From Kitasatospora sp. MAA19 (GTDB taxonomy: Bacteria > Actinomycetota > Actinomycetes > Streptomycetales > Streptomycetaceae): DNA of 64,000 nucleotides. The notes under the pieces are model-generated. The model was not told the origin of the DNA. It searched no databases and worked only from the letters and a program-made list of their open reading frames with translations. Every line of letters starts with the position of its first letter. Position 1 is the first letter of the stretch. The stretch spans positions 62,001-126,000 of the forward strand of contig NZ_JARXYZ010000016.1 of the NCBI RefSeq assembly GCF_029894125.1. Direction: 5' to 3'. Below are positions 31,358-40,557 of this stretch, in pieces. The translations under genes and the position numbers were made by a program.

Positions 31358-33730
31358 TTGCGCAGACTGTCCGCGGTACTCGCGGCGGCGCTCACCACGA
31401 GCGCGATAGCGGCCACCCTGCTGGGCACCCCCGCCCAGGCCGCACCGCCCGCCCCCGCCACGATCGCCGCCGCCGCCGAACAGGGCGCCGAAGCCGGCGG
31501 CGCCGAAGCCCCGCCCGCGCCGCTCGCCCCCCAGGAACGGGAGCGCCAGGCACTCCGCACCAAGGCCCTGGAACAGCTCAACAAGGGCACGGTCGCCAAG
31601 ACCGCCGACAAGCGGGCCCCCGCCAAGGTGAAGGTCGGCAACGACTACGTCCAGCTGGCGCACCAGCGCACGGACAAGGTCTTCGTGATCCTCGCCCAGT
31701 TCGGCGACGAGGTCGACAACACCACCCAGTACGGCGGCCAGCCCCGCTACGGCGGCACCCCCGGCCCGCGCCACAACCAGATCCCCAAGCCGGGCAAGGA
31801 CGACAACCACACGCTGTGGGCCTCGGACTTCAGCCGCGACCACTACCAGAAGATGTTCTTCGACGACACGCCCGGCGCCGTGTCGATGCGCAACTACTAC
31901 CGCACCCAGTCCTCCGGCCGCTACGACGTCCAGGGCACCGTCAGCGACTGGGTCACCGTCCCGTACAACGAGGCCCGCTACGGTAGCAACAAGGGCCCGC
32001 AGGGCTCCGGCGCCTGGACCCAGGGGCAGGAGTTCATCCGGGACGCCGTCAAGGCCTGGTACGACGGCGAGATCGCCAAGGGCCGCAGCGTCGCCGACAT
32101 CAGGGCGCAGCTCGCCCAGTACGACGTCCAGGACCGCTACGACCACACCAAGACCGGCGAGTTCGACCAGCCCGACGGCTACCTCGACAACGTCATCGTG
32201 GTGCACGCGGGCGTCGACGAGACCTGGGGCGGCGGCGCCCAGGGCGCCGACGCGCTGTGGGCGCACCGCAGTTGGACCTTCCCCGACGCGACCGGCCAGA
32301 CCGGCCCGGAGGGCAACAAGATCGGCGGCGCGCCGGTCGGCGACACCGGCCTCTACGTCTACGACTACGTCCAGGCGGGCGAGAACAGCGGCGTCGGCCT
32401 GTTCGCCCACGAGTACGGCCACAACCTCGGCCTGCCCGACCTGTACAGCACCAACGGCGGCGACAACAGCGTCAACTTCTGGTCGCTGATGTCCTCCGGC
32501 TCGTACCTGGGCAAGGGCCCGAACACCACCGGCGGCTACCCCGGCGACCTCGACGCCTGGAGCAAGCTCCAGTTCGGCTGGCTCAACTACGACGAGGCGC
32601 AGGCCGCCACCCGCTCCAGCCACGCCCTCGGGGTGAGCAGCTACAACACCGATCAGGCCCAGGCCGTCCTGGTCCACCTGCCGGACGGCACCACCAGCAC
32701 CGACCTCGCCGACCCGTACGAGGGCGGCAAACAGTGGTGGAGCGACACCGGCGACAACCTCGACAACTCCCTCAGCCGGGACGTCGACCTGCGCACCGCC
32801 ACCGGCCCGGCCGCCCTGGACGCCGCGGCCTGGTACGACACCGAGCAGGACTACGACTTCCTCACCGTCGAGGCCTCCACCGACCAGGGCAAGCACTGGA
32901 CCGCCCTCGGCGGCACCGTCGACGGCGCGCCGATCGGCAACACCAACGCCAACACTCCCGGCCTCAGCGGCAGTTCCGGCACCTACCGGAAGCTGCACAT
33001 CCCGCTGGACGGCTACCTCGGCCAGCAGGTCCGGCTGCGTTTCCACGCCACCTCGGACAACAACACCCACGGCCGGGGCGTGCTGGTCGACGCCGTGAAG
33101 ATCACCGCCGGCGGCGCCGAGCTGTTCGCCGACGGCGCCGAGAACGGCGCCAACGGCTGGACCGCCAACGGGTTCACCGTCATCACCGGCCGCACCGCCG
33201 TCAAGCAGCACCCGCGCGCCTACCTCGCCGAGAACCGCCGCTACACCGGCTACGGCGCGTTCCTGAAGACCGGCCCGTACAACTTCGGGTACGGCGGCGT
33301 CACCGGCAAGGCCAACGTCGTCGACAACTACCCCTACCAGGAGGGCGTCCTGCTCTGGCTGTGGGACACCGCGTACGGCGACAACAACACCAAGGACCAC
33401 CCCGGCGGCGGGCTGATCCTGCCGATCGACGCCCACCCGGCGCCGATCCGCTTCACCGACGGCACCCTGGTCAACGCGCGGGCGCAGACCTACGACGCGC
33501 CGTTCTCGCTCAAGCCGACCACACCGTTCACCCTGCACAAGGGCGGCGTCGCGGTGCGGATCCCGTCCGAGCCGGCCGTCCCGGTCTTCAACGACCACAC
33601 CGGTGTGTACGGCGACCCGGCCACCCCGCAGCTCACGGTGAAGGTGCCGGACACCAACACCAGGATCGAGGTCGTCCGGGAGTCCCAGGGCGGGCGGATC
33701 ACCACCGTCCGGGTGGGCCCGGCCTCCTGA
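31358..33730 (+). CDS. Secreted M6-family metalloprotease (immune inhibitor A type)
   Basis: 790 residues. The signal peptide MRRLSAVLAAALTTSAIAAT ends near AQA at residue 28. A propeptide is followed by the M6 catalytic domain with zinc site HEYGHNLGLPD (His351, Glu352, His355) and a Met-turn-like FWSLMSSGSY. Further domains are Asp/Asn-rich (immune inhibitor A-like). The secreted enzyme should degrade extracellular protein. TTG start at 31358 with AAAGGA eight bases upstream. The upstream double operator ties it to the hydroxyproline regulon, suggesting collagen or gelatin as substrate, which is inference. Confidence 0.9.
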   Translation: MRRLSAVLAAALTTSAIAATLLGTPAQAAPPAPATIAAAAEQGAEAGGAEAPPAPLAPQERERQALRTKALEQLNKGTVAKTADKRAPAKVKVGNDYVQLAHQRTDKVFVILAQFGDEVDNTTQYGGQPRYGGTPGPRHNQIPKPGKDDNHTLWASDFSRDHYQKMFFDDTPGAVSMRNYYRTQSSGRYDVQGTVSDWVTVPYNEARYGSNKGPQGSGAWTQGQEFIRDAVKAWYDGEIAKGRSVADIRAQLAQYDVQDRYDHTKTGEFDQPDGYLDNVIVVHAGVDETWGGGAQGADALWAHRSWTFPDATGQTGPEGNKIGGAPVGDTGLYVYDYVQAGENSGVGLFAHEYGHNLGLPDLYSTNGGDNSVNFWSLMSSGSYLGKGPNTTGGYPGDLDAWSKLQFGWLNYDEAQAATRSSHALGVSSYNTDQAQAVLVHLPDGTTSTDLADPYEGGKQWWSDTGDNLDNSLSRDVDLRTATGPAALDAAAWYDTEQDYDFLTVEASTDQGKHWTALGGTVDGAPIGNTNANTPGLSGSSGTYRKLHIPLDGYLGQQVRLRFHATSDNNTHGRGVLVDAVKITAGGAELFADGAENGANGWTANGFTVITGRTAVKQHPRAYLAENRRYTGYGAFLKTGPYNFGYGGVTGKANVVDNYPYQEGVLLWLWDTAYGDNNTKDHPGGGLILPIDAHPAPIRFTDGTLVNARAQTYDAPFSLKPTTPFTLHKGGVAVRIPSEPAVPVFNDHTGVYGDPATPQLTVKVPDTNTRIEVVRESQGGRITTVRVGPAS

Positions 33731-33805
33731 GCCGTACCCGTGCACGAAGGCCCCGGGCCCCCGACGAAAAGGGACCCGGGGCCGCTCGGAGTCACCGGCC
33801 TGAGC

Positions 33806-33985
33806 TCACCGCCCGCGGCGGCGGGCGGTGAGCACGGCCGTGGCCACCCCCAGCAGGGTGGCCGCGGCGATGCCGGAGGTCAGGATCGACGCCGCGGCGA
33901 GGTAACGCCCGGAGAACAGTTCACGCCAACCGCCGGCGGGCTCCTTCGACCCCGACTCCGGCGGGTAACTGTCCTGCTCCGCCAT
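33806..33985 (-). CDS. Small single-pass membrane protein, possibly an MFS remnant
   Basis: 59 residues on the minus strand from ATG 33985 to TGA: MAEQDSYPPESG, then WRELFSGRYLAAASILT, SGIAAATLLGVATAVL and TARRRGR. A single hydrophobic segment is followed by a basic tail. The W-x-ELxSGRYLxA pattern resembles the N-terminus of 14-TM MFS exporters, so this may be a truncated relic of a SoxR-controlled exporter; it may equally be a genuine small protein. There is no good ribosome-binding site. It is divergent from soxR. Confidence 0.5.
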   Translation of the reverse strand: MAEQDSYPPESGSKEPAGGWRELFSGRYLAAASILTSGIAAATLLGVATAVLTARRRGR

Positions 33986-34037
33986 GGCAGTAGCGCTTCG
34001 TAAGGAGAATGATCCGGTCCCGTCCGGTACGCTTGAT

Positions 34038-34055
34038 CTTCAACAGGACTTGAAG
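34038..34055. promoter_or_regulatory. Probable SoxR box
   Basis: CTTCAACAGGACTTGAAG, an 18-base sequence with CTTCAA/TTGAAG arms, lies 13 bases before the soxR start. MerR-family regulators bind such dyads in the promoter spacer. Its form is close to the known SoxR dyad (CCTCAAGTT-AACTTGAGG). Confidence 0.6.
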
Positions 34056-34068
34056 TCGAGGAGCCGTC

Positions 34069-34569
34069 ATGGACACCGCACCGGTCGACCTGCTGAGCGT
34101 CGGCGAGGTGGCCCGGCGGGCCGGGATCGCCACCTCGGCGGTGCGCTTCTACGAGGACCAGGGCCTGATCTCCTCCGAGCGGACGACGGGCAACCAGCGC
34201 CGCTACCGACGGCACGTGCTGCGCCGGATCTCGCTGATCCTGGTCGCCAAGCGGCTCGGCATCCCGCTCTCCGAGGTGGCCGAGGTGTTCACCGGGCTCC
34301 CCGAGGACCGGATGCCGGGCAAGCACGACTGGGACCGCATCTCGCGGCGGTGGGCCGAGCAGCTGCGCGCCCGGCGGGCCGAGCTGGAGCGCCTGGAGGC
34401 GGAGCTGACCGGCTGCATCGGCTGCGGCTGCGTGTCGCTGCGCCGCTGCCGGGTGCTCAACCCCGGGGACGAACTGGCCGCCGAGGGGCCGGGCCCGCGC
34501 CGGCTGCTGCCGGGTACGGCGGGCGAGGCCAGTGCGGCGGGCGGGGCCGGCGGGGCGGCCGGGGCGTAG
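34069..34569 (+). CDS. soxR: Redox-sensitive MerR-family regulator SoxR
   Basis: 166 residues. The N-terminal MerR helix-turn-helix (LSVGEVARRAGIATSAVRFY, EDQGLISSERT) is followed by a dimerisation helix and the [2Fe-2S] loop CIGCGCVSLRRCRVLNPGDE, the four-Cys C-x2-C-x-C-x5-C signature unique to SoxR. In streptomycetes SoxR responds to redox-active metabolites. The C-terminal Gly/Ala-rich tail is extra. GAGGAG precedes the ATG at 34069. Confidence 0.93.
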   Translation: MDTAPVDLLSVGEVARRAGIATSAVRFYEDQGLISSERTTGNQRRYRRHVLRRISLILVAKRLGIPLSEVAEVFTGLPEDRMPGKHDWDRISRRWAEQLRARRAELERLEAELTGCIGCGCVSLRRCRVLNPGDELAAEGPGPRRLLPGTAGEASAAGGAGGAAGA

Positions 34570-34580
34570 CAACGGCGGAA

Positions 34581-34705
34581 CCCGGTCGGACGCGGCCCTC
34601 GTGAGGTTCCCCGCCACGTCCGACCGGGCGTGTGCGGCGAGGGGGTGCGTCCCTCGCCGGTTGGATGCCGTACCGCCCGGCGTGGGGGCAGCTGGGCGGT
34701 ACGGC
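34581..34705. terminator. Two long-armed hairpins between soxR and the peptide transporter
   Basis: CCCGGTCGGACG pairs across 24 bases with its complement (34581-34628). GCCGTACCGCCC pairs with GGGCGGTACGGC (34667-34705). They lie between the convergent soxR and oppF-like genes and probably end both transcripts. Confidence 0.6.
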
Positions 34706-34772
34706 GGCTCTGGTGGTGGCCTCGGACCTCGGGGAGCCGCAGACTCCCCAAGGGCTCAGGCCCGGGAGAGGC

Positions 34773-35750
34773 TCAGGCCTCCGGGAAGTGGCAGGCCGCC
34801 TGCCGGCTGCCCGCCCCGGTGATCTGCAGCAGCGGGCGTTCCGTCCGGCAGACCTCCTGCGCCTTCGGGCAGCGCGGGTGGAAGCTGCACCCGGACGGCG
34901 GGTTCGCCGGGCTCGGCGGGTCCCCGAGCAGCACGATCCGCTCCCGCGCGCGCTCCGCCGCCGGGTCCGGCAGCGGCACGGCGGACAGCAGCGCCCTGGT
35001 GTACGGGTGCGCCGGGTTGCCGTACACCTCGCTCTTGTCGCCGATCTCGACGATCCGCCCGAGGTACATCACCGCCACCCGGTCGCAGACCCGCTTGACC
35101 ACCGAGAGGTCGTGCGCGATGAACACGTACGCCAAGCCCAGCTCCTGCTGGAGCCGCTCCATCAGGTTGACCACCTGCGCCTGGATCGACACGTCGAGCG
35201 CGGAGACCGGCTCGTCGGCGATGACCAGCTTCGGCGAGGTCGCGAGCGAACGGGCGATGCCGATGCGCTGCGCCTGGCCGCCGGAGAACTCGTGCGGGTA
35301 GCGGTCGATGTGCTCGGGGATCAGCCCGACCAGTTCCATCAGCTCGCCGGCCCGCTTGCGCGCGTCGGCCGCGCTCGACCCCTGGACCAGCAGCGGCTCG
35401 GAGATGATCCGGGCCACCGTCTGCCGGGGGTTGAGCGAGGAGTACGGGTCCTGGAAGACCATCTGCAGGTGCTTGCGGTGCGGCCGCAGCTGGGCCTGGG
35501 AGAGCCCGCCGATCTCGGTGCCGCCGAAGGTGACGGTCCCCGAGGTCGGGTCGAGCAGCCGGACGATCATCCGCCCGGTGGTGGACTTGCCGCAGCCGGA
35601 CTCGCCGACCAGGCCGAGCGTCTCGCCCGTGCCGACGTCGAAGCTGACGCCGTCGACGGCGCGGATCGGGGCGCCGGGCCGGCCGGTGCGCCCGCGCCGA
35701 CCGGGGAAGGTCTTCACCAGGTCCCGTACGGACAGCAGGGTCTCGGTCAT
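34773..35750 (-). CDS. Oligopeptide ABC transporter ATPase (OppF/DppF-like)
   Basis: 325 residues. Walker A GLVGESGCGKSTTGRM, Q-loop MVFQDPYSSLNPRQTV, signature HEFSGGQAQRIGIARSL and Walker B KLVIADEPVSALDVSIQAQ are intact. The C-terminal peptide-transporter extension has the Cys-rich motif GCSFHPRCPKAQEVC (possible Fe-S cluster). It overlaps the OppD-like gene by four bases (ATGA). Last gene of the five-gene importer operon. Confidence 0.92.
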   Translation of the reverse strand: MTETLLSVRDLVKTFPGRRGRTGRPGAPIRAVDGVSFDVGTGETLGLVGESGCGKSTTGRMIVRLLDPTSGTVTFGGTEIGGLSQAQLRPHRKHLQMVFQDPYSSLNPRQTVARIISEPLLVQGSSAADARKRAGELMELVGLIPEHIDRYPHEFSGGQAQRIGIARSLATSPKLVIADEPVSALDVSIQAQVVNLMERLQQELGLAYVFIAHDLSVVKRVCDRVAVMYLGRIVEIGDKSEVYGNPAHPYTRALLSAVPLPDPAAERARERIVLLGDPPSPANPPSGCSFHPRCPKAQEVCRTERPLLQITGAGSRQAACHFPEA

Positions 35751-36745
35751 GCCCGGGCTCCTTCCGGCACCAGCGGCAGATGGCAGGCGGCCTGGTGGCC
35801 GGAGGCGAGCGGGCCGAGCACGGGGCGTTCGGCCAGGCAGCGGGCGTGTTCCTCGGCGGTGGCGGCGACGGTGCGGGCGCAGCGCGGGGCGAAGGCACAG
35901 CCGGGGGCGGGGGCGATCAGCGACGGCGGACTGCCGGGGATGGCCCGCAGCGGGGCGTCGTCGGTGTCGTCCAGGCGCGGCAGCGAGTCCAGCAGGCCGC
36001 GGGTGTACGGGTGCGCGGGGGTGGCGAACAGCCGGTCCACCGGGGCCTGTTCGGCGGCCCGGCCGCCGTACATGACCAGCACCTCGTGGGCGACCCGGGC
36101 GACCACGCCGAGGTCGTGGGTGATCATGACGACTCCGAGGCCGCGCTCCTGTTGGATGCGGGCGATCAGGTCGAGGATCTGCGCCTGGACGGTGACGTCG
36201 AGGGCCGTGGTGGGCTCGTCGGCGATCAGCAGTTCGGGCTCGCAGGCGAGCGCCATGGCGATCATGACGCGCTGGCGCATGCCGCCGGAGAACTGGTGCG
36301 GGTACTCGTCGACCCGGCGGGCCGGCTCCGGGATGCCGACCTCGGCCAGCATCTCGATCGCCCGCTCGCGGCCGGCCCTGCGGTTGGCCTTGAAGTGCAC
36401 CCGGTAGTGCTCGGCGATCTGCTCCCCGACGGTGTAGAAGGGGTGCAGGCTGGACAGCGGGTCCTGGAAGATCATCGCGATCCGGCGGCCCCGGACGGTG
36501 CCCAGTGCCCGCTCGCCGAGCCCGTTGAGCTCCTGCCCGTTGAGCCGGATCGAGCCGGTGACGGCGGCACCGCGGTGCAGGCCCATCACGGCGAGCGAGG
36601 TGACCGACTTGCCGCTGCCGGACTCGCCGACCAGGCCGAGCGTGCGCCCGGCCTCGACGGCGAAGGAGATGCCGTCCACCGCCCGGACGACGCCGCGGGG
36701 CGTGTCGAAGGAGACCCTGAGGTCGTCGACCTCCAACAGAGTCAT
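35747..36745 (-). CDS. Oligopeptide ABC transporter ATPase (OppD/DppD-like)
   Basis: 332 residues. Walker A GLVGESGSGKSVTSLAVMGL, Q-loop MIFQDPLSSLHPFYTVGEQ, signature HQFSGGMRQRVMIAMAL and Walker B ELLIADEPTTALDVTVQAQ are present, with the C-terminal GCAFAPRCARTV motif. The ATG at 36745 overlaps the permease stop by one base (TGATG). It works as a heterodimer with the OppF-like ATPase. Confidence 0.92.
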   Translation of the reverse strand: MTLLEVDDLRVSFDTPRGVVRAVDGISFAVEAGRTLGLVGESGSGKSVTSLAVMGLHRGAAVTGSIRLNGQELNGLGERALGTVRGRRIAMIFQDPLSSLHPFYTVGEQIAEHYRVHFKANRRAGRERAIEMLAEVGIPEPARRVDEYPHQFSGGMRQRVMIAMALACEPELLIADEPTTALDVTVQAQILDLIARIQQERGLGVVMITHDLGVVARVAHEVLVMYGGRAAEQAPVDRLFATPAHPYTRGLLDSLPRLDDTDDAPLRAIPGSPPSLIAPAPGCAFAPRCARTVAATAEEHARCLAERPVLGPLASGHQAACHLPLVPEGARA

Positions 36746-37731
36746 CAATACCTCACTCTCGGGTCGACGTACGCGTAGAGCAGGTCGACCAGCAGGTTCG
36801 CGGCGACGATGAAGGAGGCCGCGAGCAGGGTGACGCCGAGGATGACGGGCTGGTCGGAGCGGACCAGCGCGTCGTAGAACAGCCGTCCGACGCCGGGCAG
36901 GCCGAAGATGGACTCGGTGATGACGGCGCCGGCCAGCAGGCCGCCGAGGTCCATGCCGAAGATGGTGAGGATCGGCGTCATCCCGGCGCGCAGCCCGTGC
37001 TTGACGGCGACGGTGGCGGGCGGCAGGCCCTTGGCCCGGGCGGTGCGGATGTACGGCTCGGCCATCGCCTCGATCATCGAGTTGCGGCTCTGCCGGGCGT
37101 ACATGGCCGCGTACAGCAGGGCCAGCGCGATCCACGGCAGCAGCAGGTTGGAGGCCCACTCGACCGGGTTGTCGGTGAACTGGTGGTACGACGGGTACGG
37201 CAGCAGGCCAGCCGTTCTGACGACGCCCCAGATCAGCATGATCGAGGTGAAGTAGACCGGAAGCGACGCGGCGCCGACCGAGGCCACCATCAGCGTCTTG
37301 TCGGTGAGGCTGCCCTTGCGCAGCGCCGAGGTGACACCGGCGCCCAGGCCGAGGACCAGCCAGAGCACGGCCGCGCCGACGGCGAGCGAGACGGAGACCG
37401 GCAGGCGGTCGGTGAGCAGGTCCCAGACCGGCAGCGAGTACTCGTAGGAGTAGCCGAGGCAGGGGAAGCCGCAGTGGGTGGCGCTGGCGCCGCTGCCGTA
37501 GTCGCGCCCGGCGAAGATGCCGGTGAGGTAGGTGGCGAACTGCTCCCAGACCGGCTTGTCCAGGCCCATCGCGATCTTGACCTCGGCGACCCGTTCGGGG
37601 CTGCAGGTCTTGCCGCAGGCGGCCACCGCCGGGTCGGAGGGCAGCAGGTAGAAGATGGTGAAGGTGATCGCGCAGACGGCCAGCAGGATGCCGGCCGCGG
37701 CGAGCAGTCGACGGCCGAGGTAGAGGATCAC
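36745..37731 (-). CDS. Oligopeptide ABC transporter permease (OppB/DppB-like)
   Basis: 328 residues with about six membrane segments and the EAA loop region in the C-terminal half (IEAMAEPYIRTARAKGLPPA). The N-terminus ILYLGRRLLAAAGILLAVCA is typical of DppB. An extracytoplasmic loop carries an extra Cys-rich insertion (ACGKTCSPE and THCGFPCLGYS). GTG start at 37731, overlapping the OppC stop (GTGA). Confidence 0.9.
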   Translation of the reverse strand: MILYLGRRLLAAAGILLAVCAITFTIFYLLPSDPAVAACGKTCSPERVAEVKIAMGLDKPVWEQFATYLTGIFAGRDYGSGASATHCGFPCLGYSYEYSLPVWDLLTDRLPVSVSLAVGAAVLWLVLGLGAGVTSALRKGSLTDKTLMVASVGAASLPVYFTSIMLIWGVVRTAGLLPYPSYHQFTDNPVEWASNLLLPWIALALLYAAMYARQSRNSMIEAMAEPYIRTARAKGLPPATVAVKHGLRAGMTPILTIFGMDLGGLLAGAVITESIFGLPGVGRLFYDALVRSDQPVILGVTLLAASFIVAANLLVDLLYAYVDPRVRY

Positions 37732-38687
37732 GACCGGCCTCCCCGGGGGTCGAGGATGTCGCGCAGCGCGTCGCCGAGCAGGGTGAAGGCGAGCACCGCG
37801 AGGAACAGGAAGACCGTCGGGATCAGGAAGTACGTCGGGTCGGTCTCGTAGTGGACGATGCTCTCGGCGATCATCTGGCCCCAGGACGGGGTCGGCGGGC
37901 GCACGCCCACGCCGAGGTAGCTGAGCGCGGCCTCGGTGGCGATCATGCCGGGGATGAGCAGCGTGGTGTAGGCGATGATCGGGCCGGAGACGTTCGGCAG
38001 GATCTCCCGGGTGAGGATCCGCCAGGAACGGGCGCCGCCGACCTTGGCCGCGTCGACGTACTCGCGGTGCTTGAGCGAGAGGGTCTGGCCGCGGACCACG
38101 CGGGCGATGCCGGGCCAGCCGAACAGGCCGATCACCAGGGTCATCAGCACGATCCGGTTGACGTCCTTGGCCACCGACATCATCGAGATCATGAAGATCA
38201 GGGACGGGAAGGACATGGTGAGGTCCATCACCCGGGAGAGCACGGCGTCGGTGCGGCCGCCGAAGTAGCCGGCGACGATGCCGGTCAGGGTGCCGACGAC
38301 CACGACCACCGCGGTGGCGGTGAACGCGATCAGCAGCGAGGTCTGGCCGCCGTGCAGGACCCGGGCGAACAGGTCGCGCCCGGTCGCGGGTTCGACGCCC
38401 AGCCAGTGCCGGGTGCCGATCCCGCCGAAGTCACCGATCGGCAGGCCGCCGAGGTAGGGGTCGATCGCGCGTTTGTCGAACTCGTCGGGCGTCCAGCCGC
38501 CGAGCGCGCTCAGCGGTCCGGCCAGGGCGGTCAGCAGGACCATGAGGGCGACCGTGATCAGGCCGAAGCGGGCCGATCCCTTGGCCCACAACTGGTCCCA
38601 GACCAGCCGCCACGGCCCACGGCCGGCGGCTTTCGCGGGGCCCGCCACCGCGACCGGCGCGGCGGCGGGCTCAGTGGTTGTACTCAT
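37728..38687 (-). CDS. Oligopeptide ABC transporter permease (OppC/DppC-like)
   Basis: 319 residues: an OppC_N-type first segment (GSARFGLITVALMVLLTALA), the long periplasmic-side loop with LGVEPATGRDLFARVLHGGQ, which is diagnostic of DppC, and the EAA loop EYVDAAKVGGARSWRILTRE. Start ATG 38687, 13 bases after the binding-protein gene. Second gene of the importer operon. Confidence 0.92.
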   Translation of the reverse strand: MSTTTEPAAAPVAVAGPAKAAGRGPWRLVWDQLWAKGSARFGLITVALMVLLTALAGPLSALGGWTPDEFDKRAIDPYLGGLPIGDFGGIGTRHWLGVEPATGRDLFARVLHGGQTSLLIAFTATAVVVVVGTLTGIVAGYFGGRTDAVLSRVMDLTMSFPSLIFMISMMSVAKDVNRIVLMTLVIGLFGWPGIARVVRGQTLSLKHREYVDAAKVGGARSWRILTREILPNVSGPIIAYTTLLIPGMIATEAALSYLGVGVRPPTPSWGQMIAESIVHYETDPTYFLIPTVFLFLAVLAFTLLGDALRDILDPRGGRS

Positions 38688-38700
38688 CGCGGACGGTCCC

Positions 38701-40452
38701 TCAGCCCTTGCTCTTCGAGGGGTCCTTGAGACCGATGGTGGCGAAGTCCCACTGGCCGGTCCAGACCGGGTGGCCGAAGGCGCCGGCCACGTTGGTGCCG
38801 GCCAGCAGCGGGCGGCGCTGCCACAGCATCGGCACGGTGGGCGCCTTCTTCAGCAGGTCGTCGCTGAGCTGCATCCAGGCCTTGTTGGCCTCGGTGACGT
38901 CGCTCATCGCGTTGATCTGGTCGATCCGGTCCGAGGTGGCCTGGTCGCGGAACTGCTCGACGTTGCCCTGGTTGCCCTTCTCCTTGATGGTGCGGCCGTC
39001 GAAGACCATGGGCAGGAAGGTGGCGCCCGACGGGTAGTCCGGACACCAGCCGACGATGGCGAGGTCGGGGGCGTTCTTGGTGTCGCCGATGGTGTCGTAG
39101 TAGACGGACGGGTCGGCGGTGGTGATGGTGACCTGGATGCCGACCTTGGACAGCGACTGCTGGAGCGCCTCGGCCCGGGTCTTGTCACCGGAGGAGGTGG
39201 TCAGCGAGACCTTGAGGTCGGTCTTGCCGGCGTCCTTGAGCAGCTGCTTGGCCTTCTCCGGGTCGCCGGTCGGGGCGATCTTCAGGGTGTCCTGCTTGGT
39301 GCCGCCGGTCAGCGCGGGCGGCAGGTAGGAGGTGGCCACGTCGGCCATCGCCGGGCCGCCGTACGCGGTGACCTGGGCGTCCCGGTCCACGGCGTACATC
39401 AGCGCCTCGCGCACCTTCGGGTCGTCGAACGGCGCCTTGGAGGTGTTGGGGTAGAGCATGTCGGTACAACCCTGCTGCTCGGCGATCAGCCGGGACTTCA
39501 CGTCCGGCTTGGGCAGCACCTTGGAGATCGACTCCGGGCGCAGGTTCATCCACTCGATCGCGGAGGCGTCCGCGCCCTCGCTGGCGATGATCCGGTCGTC
39601 GACCTGTCCGCCCTTGAGGCCCTCGACGACCACGATCTTGTCCGGGTAGGCCTTGCGGACCGGGTCGGTGGACTGGTCCCACTTGTCGTTGCGGACCAGC
39701 GTCAGCTGCTTGCCGCGGTCGTAGGTCTCGATCTTGTACGGGCCGGAGGAGAACGGGCGCAGGTCGTACTGGGTGCCCTTGTCCTGGGACTGCGGCACCG
39801 GGGCGAAGGTCGACAGCGTCGTGGTGTAGGAGAACTCGGCGACCGGGCGCTTCAGGTGGAAGACGATGGTCTTGTCGTCCGGGGTCTCGATGCTGGACAG
39901 GTGCTCGCCGTTCAGCGGGCCCTTGTAGTTCTCGCCGTCGGCCAGGTACTGCTGGGCGTAGTCGGGGCCGCCGGTGAGGTCCGGGGCGAAGGAGCGCTCG
40001 ACGTTGTACTTGACGTCGGCGGCCTTGATCGGCGTCCCGTCCTCGTACTTGACGCCGTCCTTGAGGGTGAACGACCAGGTCTTCCCGCCGTCGGAGGGGC
40101 GGCCGAGGTCGGTGGCGAGGTCGGGGACGAGCTCGCTGCCGGCGGCGCCCGGCTCGGCTTTGAAGGTGACCAGGGTGCGGTAGAGCAGCCGGATGCCGAA
40201 GTCCATGTTCGGCATGGTCCAGTTGCGGGCCGGGTCGAGGTGGGCGAAGTCCTGGTTGGACAGGACGGTGAGGGTGCCGCCCTTGACCGGGGTGCCGCCG
40301 ACGATCGACCCGGACTCCGCACCCGGGCCCTTGGTGCTGGAGGGCGCGGCGTCGCCGCCACTGTCGCTCTTGTCGTTCTTGCAGGCCCCGAGGCCGAGGG
40401 TGAGGGTCGCCGCGAGGGCCGCCGCGAGGGCGGCGTGGGTGCGCCTGGTCAT
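38701..40452 (-). CDS. Peptide-binding lipoprotein of the ABC importer (SBP_bac_5)
   Basis: 583 residues. A lipoprotein signal with lipobox LTLGLGAC at about residue 24 is followed by an Asp/Ser-rich linker and the SBP_bac_5 fold (GGTLTVLSNQDFAHLDPARN, WSFTLKDGVKYEDGTPIKAA). It delivers peptides to the OppBCDF proteins encoded downstream. The ATG at 40452 with GCGGAG upstream is used; the frame is open further up. A pair of island operators lies 105-140 bases upstream, placing uptake under the same control as the proteases and hydroxyproline enzymes. Confidence 0.92.
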   Translation of the reverse strand: MTRRTHAALAAALAATLTLGLGACKNDKSDSGGDAAPSSTKGPGAESGSIVGGTPVKGGTLTVLSNQDFAHLDPARNWTMPNMDFGIRLLYRTLVTFKAEPGAAGSELVPDLATDLGRPSDGGKTWSFTLKDGVKYEDGTPIKAADVKYNVERSFAPDLTGGPDYAQQYLADGENYKGPLNGEHLSSIETPDDKTIVFHLKRPVAEFSYTTTLSTFAPVPQSQDKGTQYDLRPFSSGPYKIETYDRGKQLTLVRNDKWDQSTDPVRKAYPDKIVVVEGLKGGQVDDRIIASEGADASAIEWMNLRPESISKVLPKPDVKSRLIAEQQGCTDMLYPNTSKAPFDDPKVREALMYAVDRDAQVTAYGGPAMADVATSYLPPALTGGTKQDTLKIAPTGDPEKAKQLLKDAGKTDLKVSLTTSSGDKTRAEALQQSLSKVGIQVTITTADPSVYYDTIGDTKNAPDLAIVGWCPDYPSGATFLPMVFDGRTIKEKGNQGNVEQFRDQATSDRIDQINAMSDVTEANKAWMQLSDDLLKKAPTVPMLWQRRPLLAGTNVAGAFGHPVWTGQWDFATIGLKDPSKSKG

Positions 40453-40557
40453 GTGCAACTCCGCTGTGGGGGGCCTGCCGTGAAGCCCGTGGTCCACCCC
40501 GGCAGGGATCCGGGGCCCGACCGGGAGGGCGACCGTCAAGGCCCGGCCACTCCGCGG

